Positions 40,879 through 49,020 of a stretch of 64,000 nucleotides of DNA are shown in pieces. The first letter of the stretch is position 1. Every line of letters starts with the position of its first letter. This DNA comes from Georgenia soli (GTDB lineage: Bacteria > Actinomycetota > Actinomycetes > Actinomycetales > Actinomycetaceae). The stretch is from positions 2,294,001-2,358,000 of the forward strand of contig NZ_PDJI01000004.1 in assembly GCF_002563695.1 (NCBI RefSeq). The letters run 5' to 3'. Under the pieces are notes generated by a model. That model saw nothing but the letters and a program-made list of their open reading frames with translations, did no database searches and had not been told where the DNA came from. Made by a program: the position numbers and the translations under genes.

Positions 40879-41721
40879 TCAGGTGGTGCGCTGGACGCTG
40901 ACGTCGCCGCTGACGGTCCGCGCCCGCAGCACGAGGGCGGGCTCGTCCGGGCCGGGCTCGGCGCCCGGCTCCAGGGTCGACCGCATCCCGCCGGACACGG
41001 TGGAGCAGTCGAGCAGGACGGCGGTGCCCTCGGCGACCCGCACGGACACGTCGCCCGACGCGGTCTTCGCCTCGACTTGGCCGTGGACCGCCCGGCGCAC
41101 CGTCAGGTCACCGGAGGCGGTGCGCACGACGGCGCGCCCGGCGAGCTCCTTGACCAGCAGATCGCCCGAGCCGGTGGCCCCCTCGAGGTCCGCGACGGAA
41201 CCGACGACGAGGTCCCCGGACCCTGACCGCGTGCGCAGGAACCGGCGGACCGTCCCGACCGTCGCGTCGCCCGAGCCGGTGAGCACCTGACCGGTGTCGA
41301 GCGACATCACCGTGACATCACCTGACCCGGTGGTGACGTCGACGTCGCCCGCCTCGCCGAGGTCGACGTCGCCCGAACCGGTCCGGACCGCGGCGGCGGA
41401 GAGGGCCCCCGTGCTCGTCACGTCGCCGGAGCCGGACGTGGCGTCGAGCGAGGAGCCGACGGGCACCGTCACGGTGATCCGCAGGCGCGCGCTCGGCCCG
41501 AACAGCCGGGTGCGCGACGGCGGCACCTCGATGCGCAGCGTGTCCCCGGCGAGCGCCACCAGGGTCGACTCCGCCAGCGACTGGCCGTCCTCGTCCGCCC
41601 TGGTCGGGTCGAGCCGGACGGTGGCTCCGGCGACATCGTCCGCCACGACGGTGAGGTCGCTGGACCGGGTCGCGGCCTGGACCCGGACCGGTCCGGGAAC
41701 GGGGAAGTCGTGCTGGGTCAT
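40879..41721 (-). CDS. DUF4097 beta-helix/adhesin-like protein
   Basis: 280 residues. After a 90-residue N-terminal region it is built from about ten short rungs, most with a Ser-Gly-Asp turn (SGSGDV, TGSGDVDLG, TGSGDATVG, TASGDLTV, TVSGDVSV), predicting a right-handed beta-solenoid. No signal peptide or anchor, so probably cytoplasmic. It is the last gene of a minus-strand set: RHH regulator (42061), 42-residue ORF, 48-residue ORF, then this gene. The pairing of such proteins with small DNA-binding regulators recurs in actinobacteria, but no function is known. ATG 41721 follows GAGGAG. Confidence 0.85.
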   Translation of the reverse strand: MTQHDFPVPGPVRVQAATRSSDLTVVADDVAGATVRLDPTRADEDGQSLAESTLVALAGDTLRIEVPPSRTRLFGPSARLRITVTVPVGSSLDATSGSGDVTSTGALSAAAVRTGSGDVDLGEAGDVDVTTGSGDVTVMSLDTGQVLTGSGDATVGTVRRFLRTRSGSGDLVVGSVADLEGATGSGDLLVKELAGRAVVRTASGDLTVRRAVHGQVEAKTASGDVSVRVAEGTAVLLDCSTVSGGMRSTLEPGAEPGPDEPALVLRARTVSGDVSVQRTT

Positions 41722-41770
41722 CGGGTCTCCTCGGGGAGGTGCCCCGCCGCCGGGGCGGCGGGGCACGGGA

Positions 41771-41917
41771 CTAGAACGCGCCGTCGGCGGAGCGCCGACG
41801 CGTGGGGGCGAAGGTCGTGGTGCGCCGCGGCGCCAGGGCGCGGCGGCGGTGGACGGCCTCGGCCTCGCGGACGAGGTCACGCGCACGCGCCTCGTGCAGC
41901 TCGAGCCACTGGTCCAT
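41771..41917 (-). CDS. 48-residue basic protein
   Basis: Starts at ATG 41917 behind a strong GGAGGGAG site located in the end of the preceding small ORF; the start overlaps that ORF's stop (TGATG). It is basic, Arg/Ala-rich, with a helical N-terminus MDQWLELHEARARDLVREAE. Not recognised. The tight coupling supports it as a real small gene. Confidence 0.6.
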   Translation of the reverse strand: MDQWLELHEARARDLVREAEAVHRRRALAPRRTTTFAPTRRRSADGAF

Positions 41918-42045
41918 CAGTGCTCCCTCCTCTCGTGGTTGCGGCGGGTGCGTCGCAGGCGGGGCGTGCGGCGCTCGGTCAGGAGCTCGTCCATCGGCAC
42001 GCGCAGGGCGCGCGCGGCGAACGAGTCGAGGACGCTGGGATCCAT
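41917..42045 (-). CDS. 42-residue protein, paralogue of the 51-residue protein at 42643
   Basis: ATG 42045 to TGA ending at 41917. The start MDPSVLDSFAARALRVPMDE matches MDPIIDAFTARYLGVPADE of the gene at 42643-42798. The rest is an Arg-rich tail. It lies 15 bp after the RHH regulator and overlaps the next start, so it is inside an operon. No clear function; the shared N-terminus suggests a common binding partner. Confidence 0.6.
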   Translation of the reverse strand: MDPSVLDSFAARALRVPMDELLTERRTPRLRRTRRNHERREH

Positions 42046-42060
42046 GGCGGAAGGCCTTTC

Positions 42061-42555
42061 TCATCGGACCCAGCCGCTCATGCGGCGACCGGTCCTGGTG
42101 ACGTTCTCGGTGGTCGTGGCCGGGCCGGCCAGCGCCTGCTGGGCGGCCCGGACGAGCCAGGTGTTGACGGAGACGCCCTCGCGGCCGGCGGCCTGGTCGA
42201 CCTGGGCCTTGAGGGTCTCCGGGAGGCGGAGCGAGATGCGGGCGGTGCCGCCGTCGTCCTCCGGCACGGGCGGTGCGGGAGGGGCGGGCGGCGCAGGCAC
42301 CTCCGCGGGGCGGGGACGCTGCTGGACGACGACCTCGGGGTTGCCGCCACGGAGCCGTACCTCGACGACGTCACCGTCCAGCTGGACGGTGACCTCCGCG
42401 GCGACGTCCGAGGCGAGCTCCATGAGAGACAGACGCAGTGCGGGCTCGAGGCTCTGGGCAAGCCGTTCCGCCGCTTCCTGCACCTGGTCGCCGGAACCGC
42501 GGGCCGTCGTGGCCAGCGCCTGCCGGAGGGACGCGAGGTACGGGCTGAGATCCAT
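42061..42555 (-). CDS. HicB-like ribbon-helix-helix protein
   Basis: 164 residues. An N-terminal helical part (1-75) is followed by a Pro-rich linker (about 78-97) and a C-terminal ribbon-helix-helix DNA-binding segment (ARISLRLPETLKAQVDQAA, then EGVSVNTWLVRAAQQAL), as in HicB/Arc repressors. It is the first gene of the small cluster and probably represses its own promoter. No HicA toxin is adjacent, so a classic toxin-antitoxin pair is not supported. ATG 42555. Confidence 0.82.
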   Translation of the reverse strand: MDLSPYLASLRQALATTARGSGDQVQEAAERLAQSLEPALRLSLMELASDVAAEVTVQLDGDVVEVRLRGGNPEVVVQQRPRPAEVPAPPAPPAPPVPEDDGGTARISLRLPETLKAQVDQAAGREGVSVNTWLVRAAQQALAGPATTTENVTRTGRRMSGWVR

Positions 42556-42642
42556 GACATCAGCATGACGCCACTATGGCGCCACGTCAACACCTTTATG
42601 GCCTCAGCTCGTGCCGCGCCCGACTCCTGCGCGGGCGCCCGG

Positions 42643-42798
42643 CTAGCGGGTCGCCGTCCTGAGGAACTGCCCCGCGGCAGACCTGCGCTGCGAGGACCTG
42701 ACGAGGCCGGCGCGGTTCTGGCGGCCGGCGAGGTGCAGGTACTCGTCCGCGGGGACGCCCAGGTAGCGGGCGGTGAAGGCGTCGATGATCGGGTCCAT
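42643..42798 (-). CDS. 51-residue protein with MDP-ARxLxVPxDE N-terminus
   Basis: ATG 42798 preceded by a strong AAGGAGG site. N-terminus MDPIIDAFTARYLGVPADEY, then a basic tail (GRQNRAGLVRSSQRRSAAG). It lies just upstream of the RHH gene and is separately transcribed or cotranscribed. It is a paralogue of the 42-residue ORF at 41917-42045. Function unknown. Confidence 0.65.
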   Translation of the reverse strand: MDPIIDAFTARYLGVPADEYLHLAGRQNRAGLVRSSQRRSAAGQFLRTATR

Positions 42799-42983
42799 GT
42801 GGGGCCTCCTTCCGGTGGTGCTCCGGGCCGGGCGCGCGCAGGGGAGCGCGCCCGTCACCGAGCGAGGGAATCGTGCGGTACGGCCGCGGTGCGGGCCGTT
42901 CGGGCTTCCGGCCTGGGCCGGAGCGTGCGGTTGGGGTGATGCGGGGCCGTGCGCCGTCGTCGGTGGGCGGCCGGCCTCCCGCG

Positions 42984-43106
42984 TCAGCTCAGCCGCACGC
43001 CGCGCGGGGCGGCCGGGGCAGGCACGAGGGGCAGGGAGATCCCACCGACCACGGGAGCTCGGCCGTCGGCGATCACCGGCGCGGCCATGTCCTTCGTCGT
43101 GGTCAT
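42984..43106 (-). CDS. Possible 40-residue protein
   Basis: MTTTKDMAAPVIADGRAPVV and a Pro/Ala tail to a stop at 42984. There is no ribosome binding site at the ATG (43106). It may be no more than an open frame; included because the region 42799-43218 is otherwise empty. Confidence 0.3.
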   Translation of the reverse strand: MTTTKDMAAPVIADGRAPVVGGISLPLVPAPAAPRGVRLS

Positions 43107-43218
43107 GGCGACATCACAGCAGGGTCCCGACGGCACGCGCAACGGATTATTCGGCCCGGTGCGCAGATGCTCGGCCCCACGCAGCGCGGGACCGGCCCGG
43201 CGGTGGTAGGCAAGAGCC

Positions 43219-43458
43219 ATGTCCATGTCAGAGCCTTTCGAGCCGAACCTTCGCCCCGACGCCGAGGACGGCATCCCGGCGGCCGACCCCGGGCCCGGCG
43301 CACCGCCGACAGCTCCCGGGTTCGGCATCGAGGGCGAGGAGCCCGACACGGCCAGGGGTGACGGCGCACCCGGGGACGAGGACGTGGTCCGCGACGAGGG
43401 GGCGGGCACGGACGACGACACCCCGGCCGACGCGTTCTTCCGCGGTCTGGACGGGTGA
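43219..43458 (+). CDS. 79-residue acidic, disordered protein
   Basis: Asp/Glu/Pro/Gly-rich throughout (AEDGIPAADPGPGAPP, GDEDVVRDEGAGTDDD) with a short hydrophobic end AFFRGLDG. There is no domain. The stop overlaps the next gene's GTG by four bases, which supports it being translated as the first gene of that pair. The start is ATG 43219 (a second ATG two codons later). Confidence 0.6.
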   Translation: MSMSEPFEPNLRPDAEDGIPAADPGPGAPPTAPGFGIEGEEPDTARGDGAPGDEDVVRDEGAGTDDDTPADAFFRGLDG

Positions 43459-44297
43459 CCTCGCGGGCGCTCGCCGTCACCGGCGCGACGGGCCGGCTCG
43501 GTGGCCGGGTGGCGCGGCGCCTGGCCGCGGCGGGCGTGCCTCAGCGCCTCGTCGTCCGCGACGCCGCCCGTGCGCCGGACCTCCCCGGCGCGTCCGTCGC
43601 CGTGGCGGAGTACGGCGACGCGGCCGCCGCGCGCGCCGCCCTGGACGGCGTCGGCACGCTGTTCATGGTGTCCGCCTCGGAGTCGCCCCACCGGGCGGCC
43701 GAGCACCGCAGCTTCGTCGACGCCGCCGTCGCCGCGGGCGTGGAGCGGATCGTCTACGTCTCCTTCTACGGCGCCGCTCCCGACGCGACCTTCACCCACG
43801 CCCGCCTCCACCACGAGACGGAGGAGCACCTGCGGTCCACCGGCCTGGCCACCGTGATGCTCCGCGACAACCTCTACCTCGACTTCATGACGGCCCTCGT
43901 CGGGGACGACGGCGTCATCCGCGGACCGGCCGGCGACGGCCGCGTCTCCGCCGTCGCCCAGGACGACATCGCCGACGCCGCCGTCGCGATCCTGCAGGAC
44001 CCGGCCGGCCACGACGGCAGGGTGTACGACCTGACCGGGCCGGAGGAGCTGACGCTGACGGAGGTCGCCGGCATCCTCGGCGCACACCTCGGGCGCCAGG
44101 TCCGCTACGTCGAGGAGAGCGTCGAGGAGGCGTACGCCTCGCGGGCGCACTACGGCGCCCCGGACTGGGAGGTCGACGCCTGGGTGAGCACCTACACGGC
44201 CATCGCCGCGGGGGAGATGGCGGGCGTCAGCCCGGACGTCCCCGAGCTCACGGGGCACCCAGGGACCACCCTCGCGGAGCTGCTGGCGCGCGGCTGA
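43455..44297 (+). CDS. NmrA-like SDR family NAD(P)-binding protein
   Basis: 280 residues, atypical short-chain dehydrogenase fold. The cofactor loop is VTGATGRLGGRVARRL. Further segments: LVVRDAARAPDL, VYVSFYGAAPDATFTHARLH, and VYDLTGPEELTLTEVAGILG. It resembles quinone-reductase-like QorB/NmrA proteins that sense or reduce with NADPH. GTG 43455 overlaps the preceding stop. The substrate is unknown. Confidence 0.87.
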   Translation: MTSRALAVTGATGRLGGRVARRLAAAGVPQRLVVRDAARAPDLPGASVAVAEYGDAAAARAALDGVGTLFMVSASESPHRAAEHRSFVDAAVAAGVERIVYVSFYGAAPDATFTHARLHHETEEHLRSTGLATVMLRDNLYLDFMTALVGDDGVIRGPAGDGRVSAVAQDDIADAAVAILQDPAGHDGRVYDLTGPEELTLTEVAGILGAHLGRQVRYVEESVEEAYASRAHYGAPDWEVDAWVSTYTAIAAGEMAGVSPDVPELTGHPGTTLAELLARG

Positions 44298-44328
44298 GCA
44301 GCGCGCCACCGGGCGCACCGAGGAGCTG

Positions 44329-44628
44329 TCACCCGGGAGGCCGGGGGCTCCGCGAGCGCGGGTCCAGGGCCGCTCGCCACCCGTTGCGCGGTGGGGTGCC
44401 GACGGCGAGACCCGCGGTGATGACATGCCGCGCCACGACGATCAGGCCGGTGGCGGCGATGCTGTCCCACTCGAGCCCGGAGGTCAGACGCAGCAGGCCG
44501 GCCGCCAGCAGGAAGTCGAGCAGGACCGGGACCGCCGCGCGCAGCCCGGCAACGGCCGCCACCCCGACGGCACACACGACCCCGGCCGCGGTGATCGCCA
44601 GGGCGAGGTTCGCCACGACGCCGTTCAT
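44329..44628 (-). CDS. Small membrane protein downstream of DUF1622
   Basis: 99 residues, about three hydrophobic segments (ALAITAAGVVCAVGVAAVAG, VLLDFLLAAGLL, GLIVVARHVITAGLAVG), with a basic tail. ATG 44628 overlaps the stop of the DUF1622 frame by four bases (ATGA), so it depends on translation of that damaged gene. Function unknown. Confidence 0.7.
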   Translation of the reverse strand: MNGVVANLALAITAAGVVCAVGVAAVAGLRAAVPVLLDFLLAAGLLRLTSGLEWDSIAATGLIVVARHVITAGLAVGTPPRNGWRAALDPRSRSPRPPG

Positions 44629-45022
44629 GCCGGCGGCTCGAGCTCCGACCGGGTGCCGGCACGCTCGAGCTCCGCGCGTTCCTCCTTGATCTCGCGGGCG
44701 AGGAAGTAGTTGAGGCCCGTGCGGATGGCGGCGATGGCGGCGAGCTTGCCGATCTCCACGAACGTCGGGGCGACCGCGGTGGTGAGGACGTCCGCGGCGA
44801 GCTGGAACTCCAGACCCAGCGCGAGGAAGCGGCCGAGGAGCAGTCGCACGCGCACGAACCCGGACGTGTCGCGGCGCACGATGGCGACGAGGAACAGCAC
44901 GAACGCGGTCACGGCTCCGACGCCGATGATGATCGCGCCCGCTGCCTCGACGAACCGGACGAGCCAGTCGACGCCCTGACGGAGCAGCTCTTCCGACCCT
45001 GACGGAGCAGCTCTTCCGACAC
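44625..45022 (-). pseudogene. DUF1622 membrane protein, frameshifted by a 23-bp tandem duplication
   Basis: The body encodes a DUF1622 protein with three membrane segments (AAGAIIIGVGAVTAFVLFLV, RLLLGRFLALGLEFQLAADV, KLAAIAAIRTGLNYFL). The only well-placed start is GTG 45022 behind GAGGAGG. A 23-bp sequence is exactly repeated just inside it (44975-44997 and 44998-45020). Because 23 is not a multiple of three, the GTG is out of frame with the body. Removing one copy restores a 124-codon gene starting VSEELLRQGVDWLVRF. It could be a pseudogene, a slippage-switchable gene, or an assembly error. Confidence 0.75.
44975..45020 (+). repeat. Exact 23-bp tandem duplication
   Basis: Two identical copies (44975-44997, 44998-45020) at the 5' end of the DUF1622 gene, causing a frameshift. 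Confidence 0.92.
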
Positions 45023-45112
45023 GGTGCCTCCTCGTGGGACGGGCGGTGGCGCCCACGGTTCTCCGGCCGGCCGGGGCTCGCAACCGCAGGCGGCCTCCCG
45101 GTGCCGGGCCGG

Positions 45113-46687
45113 TCAGCGGCTCGCGACGGAGGCGGCGTAGGCGTCGTCGGTGGTGGACGTCCAGCCGGGCGGCAGGTCGATCGGGAAGGAGTGCCCCTCG
45201 AAGTGGCGCCACCAGGTGCGCGCCCCCGGAGGCAGGTACTCCAGCGGGGTCTGGTCGACGAGGGAGCGCAGGCGCCGCTTGAGGGCCCAGAGCTCGGAGA
45301 GGTCGGGCGCCGGACCGTCGTCGGGTGCCTCCGGCTCGGCGGAGGCGTCCTCCGGCCCCGGGCCGAGGAGGTCGACCTCGAGCTGCCAGATCTCCTTGCG
45401 GAGCGTGGTGATGTCGCGCACGAGCTGGGACTCCACCGGTCCGGCGCCCTGCACCGCCTCGGCGGCCCGCATGTAGCCGTAGTCCATGGAGATCGCGGTC
45501 AGGCCCGGGTCCACGGTGAGCACGTCGTGGACGTCGAGCTCGGGACCGATGACCACCGCGCCGGCGCGGCGGGCCCACGTCACCTCGTCGTGCAGGCCCT
45601 CGTCCGACATGATTCCCGCGGTCGAGCGCAGCACGATCGAGAGCATGTCCCTGCCCGCGTAGCTGTCCTCGCGGGGCACCCCGGGCGGCGAGGCCACGAC
45701 GGCGAAGCACCGGGTGACGCCCAGCTGCTCGACCGCCACCTCGACGGGCAGCGCCTCGCGGACCCCGCCGTCGACGTAGTGCTCGTCGCCCAGCCGGATC
45801 GGCGGCAGCACGGCCGGGATGGCGCACGAGGCCCGGACGGCCTCGACGAGGTCGATCGGTCCGGCGTCCAGCTGGCGGCCCTGCCGGTCGAGGAGGGCGC
45901 CGGTCTCGGTGACGTAGCGCAGCTCGCCCGACTCCAGGCCGACGACGGCGATGCGCAGGGTGACCCCGGAGCCCGCCACCCGGGCGGGGACGAAGACCTC
46001 GGGGTCGAGGAGCCGTTCCACGATGGGGCCGAGCCGGTACATCGACTGCTCGCGCTCGGCGCCGCGCAGGATGACCTCGAGGTCCGGGCGGGCGCGGCCG
46101 ACCTCGCGCAGGGCGGTGAGGAACTCCACCACACCGAGGGACCCCCAGGTGCCCTGGTCCTCCGACTCCGGCGAGGTGTCGAGCTCGGGCGCCGCCTCCG
46201 CGGCTGCCGCGGCGACCCCCACGGCTGCGGCTGCAGGGGCCGAGGGGCGGGCCCTGGTCGACGTCGGCGTCAGCCGTGGGGCGGCGAGATTGGCGACCCG
46301 GGAGAACGTCCGGCCGAGCGGACGCTGGCGCTGCTGGCGACGCGAGAAGGCCGCCACCCACTCCGGGCCCCGCTCGCGCAGCCGGGCGAACCACTCGAGC
46401 GGCACGAACATGTCCGAGCTGTGCTGCATCCCCCGCCAGACGCGTTCGAGCTCACCGACGAGGCGGCGCTGCTCGGCCGGCTCGTCGGACTGGGCCAGCA
46501 CCGCGGCGAGCACGGAGCCGGCCGACGTGCCGGTGATGACGTCGGGACGGATGCCGACCTGGTCGTAGAGGTAGCGCAGCGCCCCGATCTGGAAGCTGGC
46601 GCGGGCGCCGCCCCCGCTCAGGACCAGCCCGGTCACCTCGGTCCGCCGGCGCCACGGCAGCCGCGAGAGCACGTCGTCCACCCACAT
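45113..46687 (-). CDS. Patatin-like phospholipase
   Basis: 524 residues. The N-terminal patatin domain has oxyanion loop SGGGARA (24-30), nucleophile GTSAG (Ser55) and catalytic Asp in VDGGVREALP. It probably cleaves acyl chains of phospholipids as a cytoplasmic or membrane-associated serine lipase. An Ala-rich, low-complexity stretch (about 145-165) lies within the domain, and a long C-terminal part with Glu/Asp linker follows. ATG 46687 is chosen; GTG 46696 three codons upstream is possible. Confidence 0.9.
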   Translation of the reverse strand: MWVDDVLSRLPWRRRTEVTGLVLSGGGARASFQIGALRYLYDQVGIRPDVITGTSAGSVLAAVLAQSDEPAEQRRLVGELERVWRGMQHSSDMFVPLEWFARLRERGPEWVAAFSRRQQRQRPLGRTFSRVANLAAPRLTPTSTRARPSAPAAAAVGVAAAAAEAAPELDTSPESEDQGTWGSLGVVEFLTALREVGRARPDLEVILRGAEREQSMYRLGPIVERLLDPEVFVPARVAGSGVTLRIAVVGLESGELRYVTETGALLDRQGRQLDAGPIDLVEAVRASCAIPAVLPPIRLGDEHYVDGGVREALPVEVAVEQLGVTRCFAVVASPPGVPREDSYAGRDMLSIVLRSTAGIMSDEGLHDEVTWARRAGAVVIGPELDVHDVLTVDPGLTAISMDYGYMRAAEAVQGAGPVESQLVRDITTLRKEIWQLEVDLLGPGPEDASAEPEAPDDGPAPDLSELWALKRRLRSLVDQTPLEYLPPGARTWWRHFEGHSFPIDLPPGWTSTTDDAYAASVASR

Positions 46688-46727
46688 GGTCCCCACAGTA
46701 GGGCGTGCCCGGTGACGCCCTCACGGC

Positions 46728-46771
46728 GAGGAGGTGGCCGCTACCGGGGGAGGAGGTGGCCGCCTACCGGG
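46728..46771 (+). repeat. Tandem 22-bp duplication at the end of a gene
   Basis: GAGGAGGTGGCCGCTACCGG from 46728 recurs from 46750 with one extra C. The second copy includes the stop codon of the gene ending at 46764. Confidence 0.75.
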
Positions 46772-48197
46772 CGAGGTCCAGCGACTCCTCGGCGACGGCG
46801 ATGACGGACCAGGTGCGGCCGTCGTCGGCGGAGAGCTCGTAGGCGGGGACGAGGAGCGCCGTCCCCGACGGCGTGGTGTACAGCGCCGGGCCGAGCCGGG
46901 CGCCGGTGATCGCGACCTCCTCGACGGGCCAGGGGACCGGGCTGCCGGGCGTCCCCGCGGGCGGCGGCCCGGTGGGCGGGGCGGCGTCGGGGCCCTGGCT
47001 GACGGAACCGGACGTGACCGGCGCGTCGGCAGAGGTGCCGTCGGTGCCCTCGGCGTCGAGAGCGTGGTTCTCGGCGGCGGCGAGCATCCGCACCTCGCCG
47101 AACGAGCCGAACCGCGGATCGCCGAGGCGGTCGACCGCGTCGGTGGGGCTGACGACCGGGACGTCGCCGAGCGCGGCGACGGGCGCGAGCATGCCGTTGA
47201 CGTTCTGGACGCCGGCGGCGCTCAGGATCACGTACCACGCAAGACCGGTGCGCTCGCCGTCGACGAGCTGGTGCGCGACGACCTGCGTGACGTTCGGGTC
47301 GCCGTAGTCGTTCTCGGCCAGCTCGAACGTGGCCGGGTCGTACCCGGCGGCCGTGAGCAGGGTGCGGACGGGGGAGAGCGCGTCCTCCCCGTGCGGCGGC
47401 GGCGCGGCGTCAGGGTTGTCGTCGCACCACTCGTACGGCGCCGGCGCGGCGTCCGTGGCGACTCCCGTCGCGTCGGGGGCGGAGGTGCCCGCCTCGCTGC
47501 GGGGACACTGGTGCGGGTCCTTCGCCGGGTCGTAGAAGCTCACGGTCGTCGTGCCGTCCGGGGAGAGCATGAGGTACGCGCCGCTGCCGTCCGTGACGCC
47601 CAGCTGCCACGAGCCGCCCACGCGCTGCGGCTCGCCCTCCAGACCGAGCGCGGCGCCCAGCGCGGCGGTGCGGTCCGCGGTGAAGCTGGCTGACGGGTCG
47701 TACGTCCACGCCGGGGAGGTACCGGTCTCGTCCGAGAGACCGACGGCGTGGAAGCTCATGTGGGACCACGACGGCGCGGGGTACATGGCGGCGTCCGCCG
47801 GTGCTGACATCACCTCGGGCGCACCGGGGGAGGTGGCGCCCCCGGCGGGACCGCCCAGGCTGATGGCGGGAGCGGCGGTGGGCGCCGAGTCGCCGCTGCC
47901 GGCCCGGAGACCGAGCCCGTACCCGGCCGCGCCGAGGACGAGCGCGCCCGCGGCGACGGCGGCCACGGGCAGCCAGCTGCTCCGGCGCGAGCGCGCGGAG
48001 GTGAGGGGCGTGACCGTCGCTCCGGCGCGGCCGGCGGGCCGTGCGGTGGCGGGGGCAGCGCCGGCGGTGGCGTCGTCGCGGATCCGTGCGTCGACGGCGA
48101 CGCGGAGCCTGTCGAGATCCGGGCGGGACCTCGCTGCCGGGTCCGCGGCTCGCAGCCGGTCGAGGATCTCGTCCTCAGGGGTGTCGTGGTCGGTCAT
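46764..48197 (-). CDS. Single-pass membrane protein of an ECF sigma operon
   Basis: 477 residues. A cytoplasmic N-terminus of about 70 residues (MTDHDTPEDEILDRLRAADP) precedes one membrane segment (VAAVAAGALVLGAAGYGLGL, about 77-96). A large Pro/Gly/Ala-rich extracellular region follows. The topology is that of an anti-sigma factor or associated sensor, and it follows the sigma and SUMF1-like genes on the same strand (111 bp after the latter). No zinc-binding anti-sigma motif is visible, so the role is inferred only from context. Confidence 0.78.
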   Translation of the reverse strand: MTDHDTPEDEILDRLRAADPAARSRPDLDRLRVAVDARIRDDATAGAAPATARPAGRAGATVTPLTSARSRRSSWLPVAAVAAGALVLGAAGYGLGLRAGSGDSAPTAAPAISLGGPAGGATSPGAPEVMSAPADAAMYPAPSWSHMSFHAVGLSDETGTSPAWTYDPSASFTADRTAALGAALGLEGEPQRVGGSWQLGVTDGSGAYLMLSPDGTTTVSFYDPAKDPHQCPRSEAGTSAPDATGVATDAAPAPYEWCDDNPDAAPPPHGEDALSPVRTLLTAAGYDPATFELAENDYGDPNVTQVVAHQLVDGERTGLAWYVILSAAGVQNVNGMLAPVAALGDVPVVSPTDAVDRLGDPRFGSFGEVRMLAAAENHALDAEGTDGTSADAPVTSGSVSQGPDAAPPTGPPPAGTPGSPVPWPVEEVAITGARLGPALYTTPSGTALLVPAYELSADDGRTWSVIAVAEESLDLAR

Positions 48198-48308
48198 CCC
48201 GATTCCTCCTGCGCTCGGCGGCCGCGGCCCGGCCGGCCTGCTACCGGGTATGTGTGCCGGCCGGCGCGGATCTTGCGCGACAGCCGGGCCTCGGGCGGGG
48301 GAGGCCCG

Positions 48309-49016
48309 TCATGGCGCCGGGAGGTTCCGTGCGAGGCGGACCCCGACGTCGTCGATGCGCAGCGTCGGCTGGCTGCGCCGACGCACGCCGGCCCGGCAGC
48401 TCCACGGCTCGTCGAACCACCCGCCGCCGCGCAGCACCCGGTACGGGCCGTAGACCTCCTCGTCGTACAGGTCCCAGCACCACTCCCAGACGCCGCCGAG
48501 CATGTCGTGCAGACCCCACGGGTTCGGCTGTCTCGTCCCCACCGGGCGCGGGCGGCCACCGGAATTGCCGCGGTACCAGGCGATCTCGTCGAGATCGCCG
48601 TAGCGGGGCCCGGGGGTGCCGGCGCGGCACGCCAGCTCCCACTCCGCCTCGGTGGGCAATCGGTAGCCGTCGGCCGCCCGGTCCCAGGTGACCCGGACGT
48701 CGTCGGGTGCCGGGCGGTCGTGCGGCACCCAGCCGGGAGTGACGGGCACGTGGACGGGAGTGACGGTGTAGACAGGCTGCAGTCCGTCGCGCTCGGAGAG
48801 CCGGTTGCACAGGTCCAGGGCGTCGCGCCAGGAGATCTCCGTGGCCGGCACCTCGGCAGCGGGTCCGACGAACCCGGTGACGGACCGGACCTGGTCCTGC
48901 GTCAGCGGCGTCGCACCGACGAGGAAGGGCTCGACCCGAACCGTCCATCGGCTCTGCGACCGGCGGTCGGTCAGCGTGACGTCGCGCGGTGACAGGTCGG
49001 GCGGCACGGCGATCAT
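48309..49016 (-). CDS. SUMF1/formylglycine-generating-enzyme-like protein lacking one active Cys
   Basis: 235 residues of the FGE-sulfatase fold: YRLPTEAEWELACRAG, NPWGLHDMLGGVWEWCWD and YRVLRGGGWFDEPWSC. True formylglycine-generating enzymes need two Cys at the end of this block. Here the first position is Asp202 and only Cys207 remains, so sulfatase activation is unlikely. Related folds bind glycans or act as other iron or copper oxidases. It lies 4 bp after the sigma factor gene and no sulfatase gene is nearby. Confidence 0.87.
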   Translation of the reverse strand: MIAVPPDLSPRDVTLTDRRSQSRWTVRVEPFLVGATPLTQDQVRSVTGFVGPAAEVPATEISWRDALDLCNRLSERDGLQPVYTVTPVHVPVTPGWVPHDRPAPDDVRVTWDRAADGYRLPTEAEWELACRAGTPGPRYGDLDEIAWYRGNSGGRPRPVGTRQPNPWGLHDMLGGVWEWCWDLYDEEVYGPYRVLRGGGWFDEPWSCRAGVRRRSQPTLRIDDVGVRLARNLPAP

Positions 49017-49020
49017 CGGG

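Noticed and set aside
42061..42798. HicA-HicB toxin-antitoxin system
   Set aside because: The regulator looks HicB-like only in its C-terminal ribbon-helix-helix; no HicA-type double-stranded-RNA-binding toxin is adjacent.
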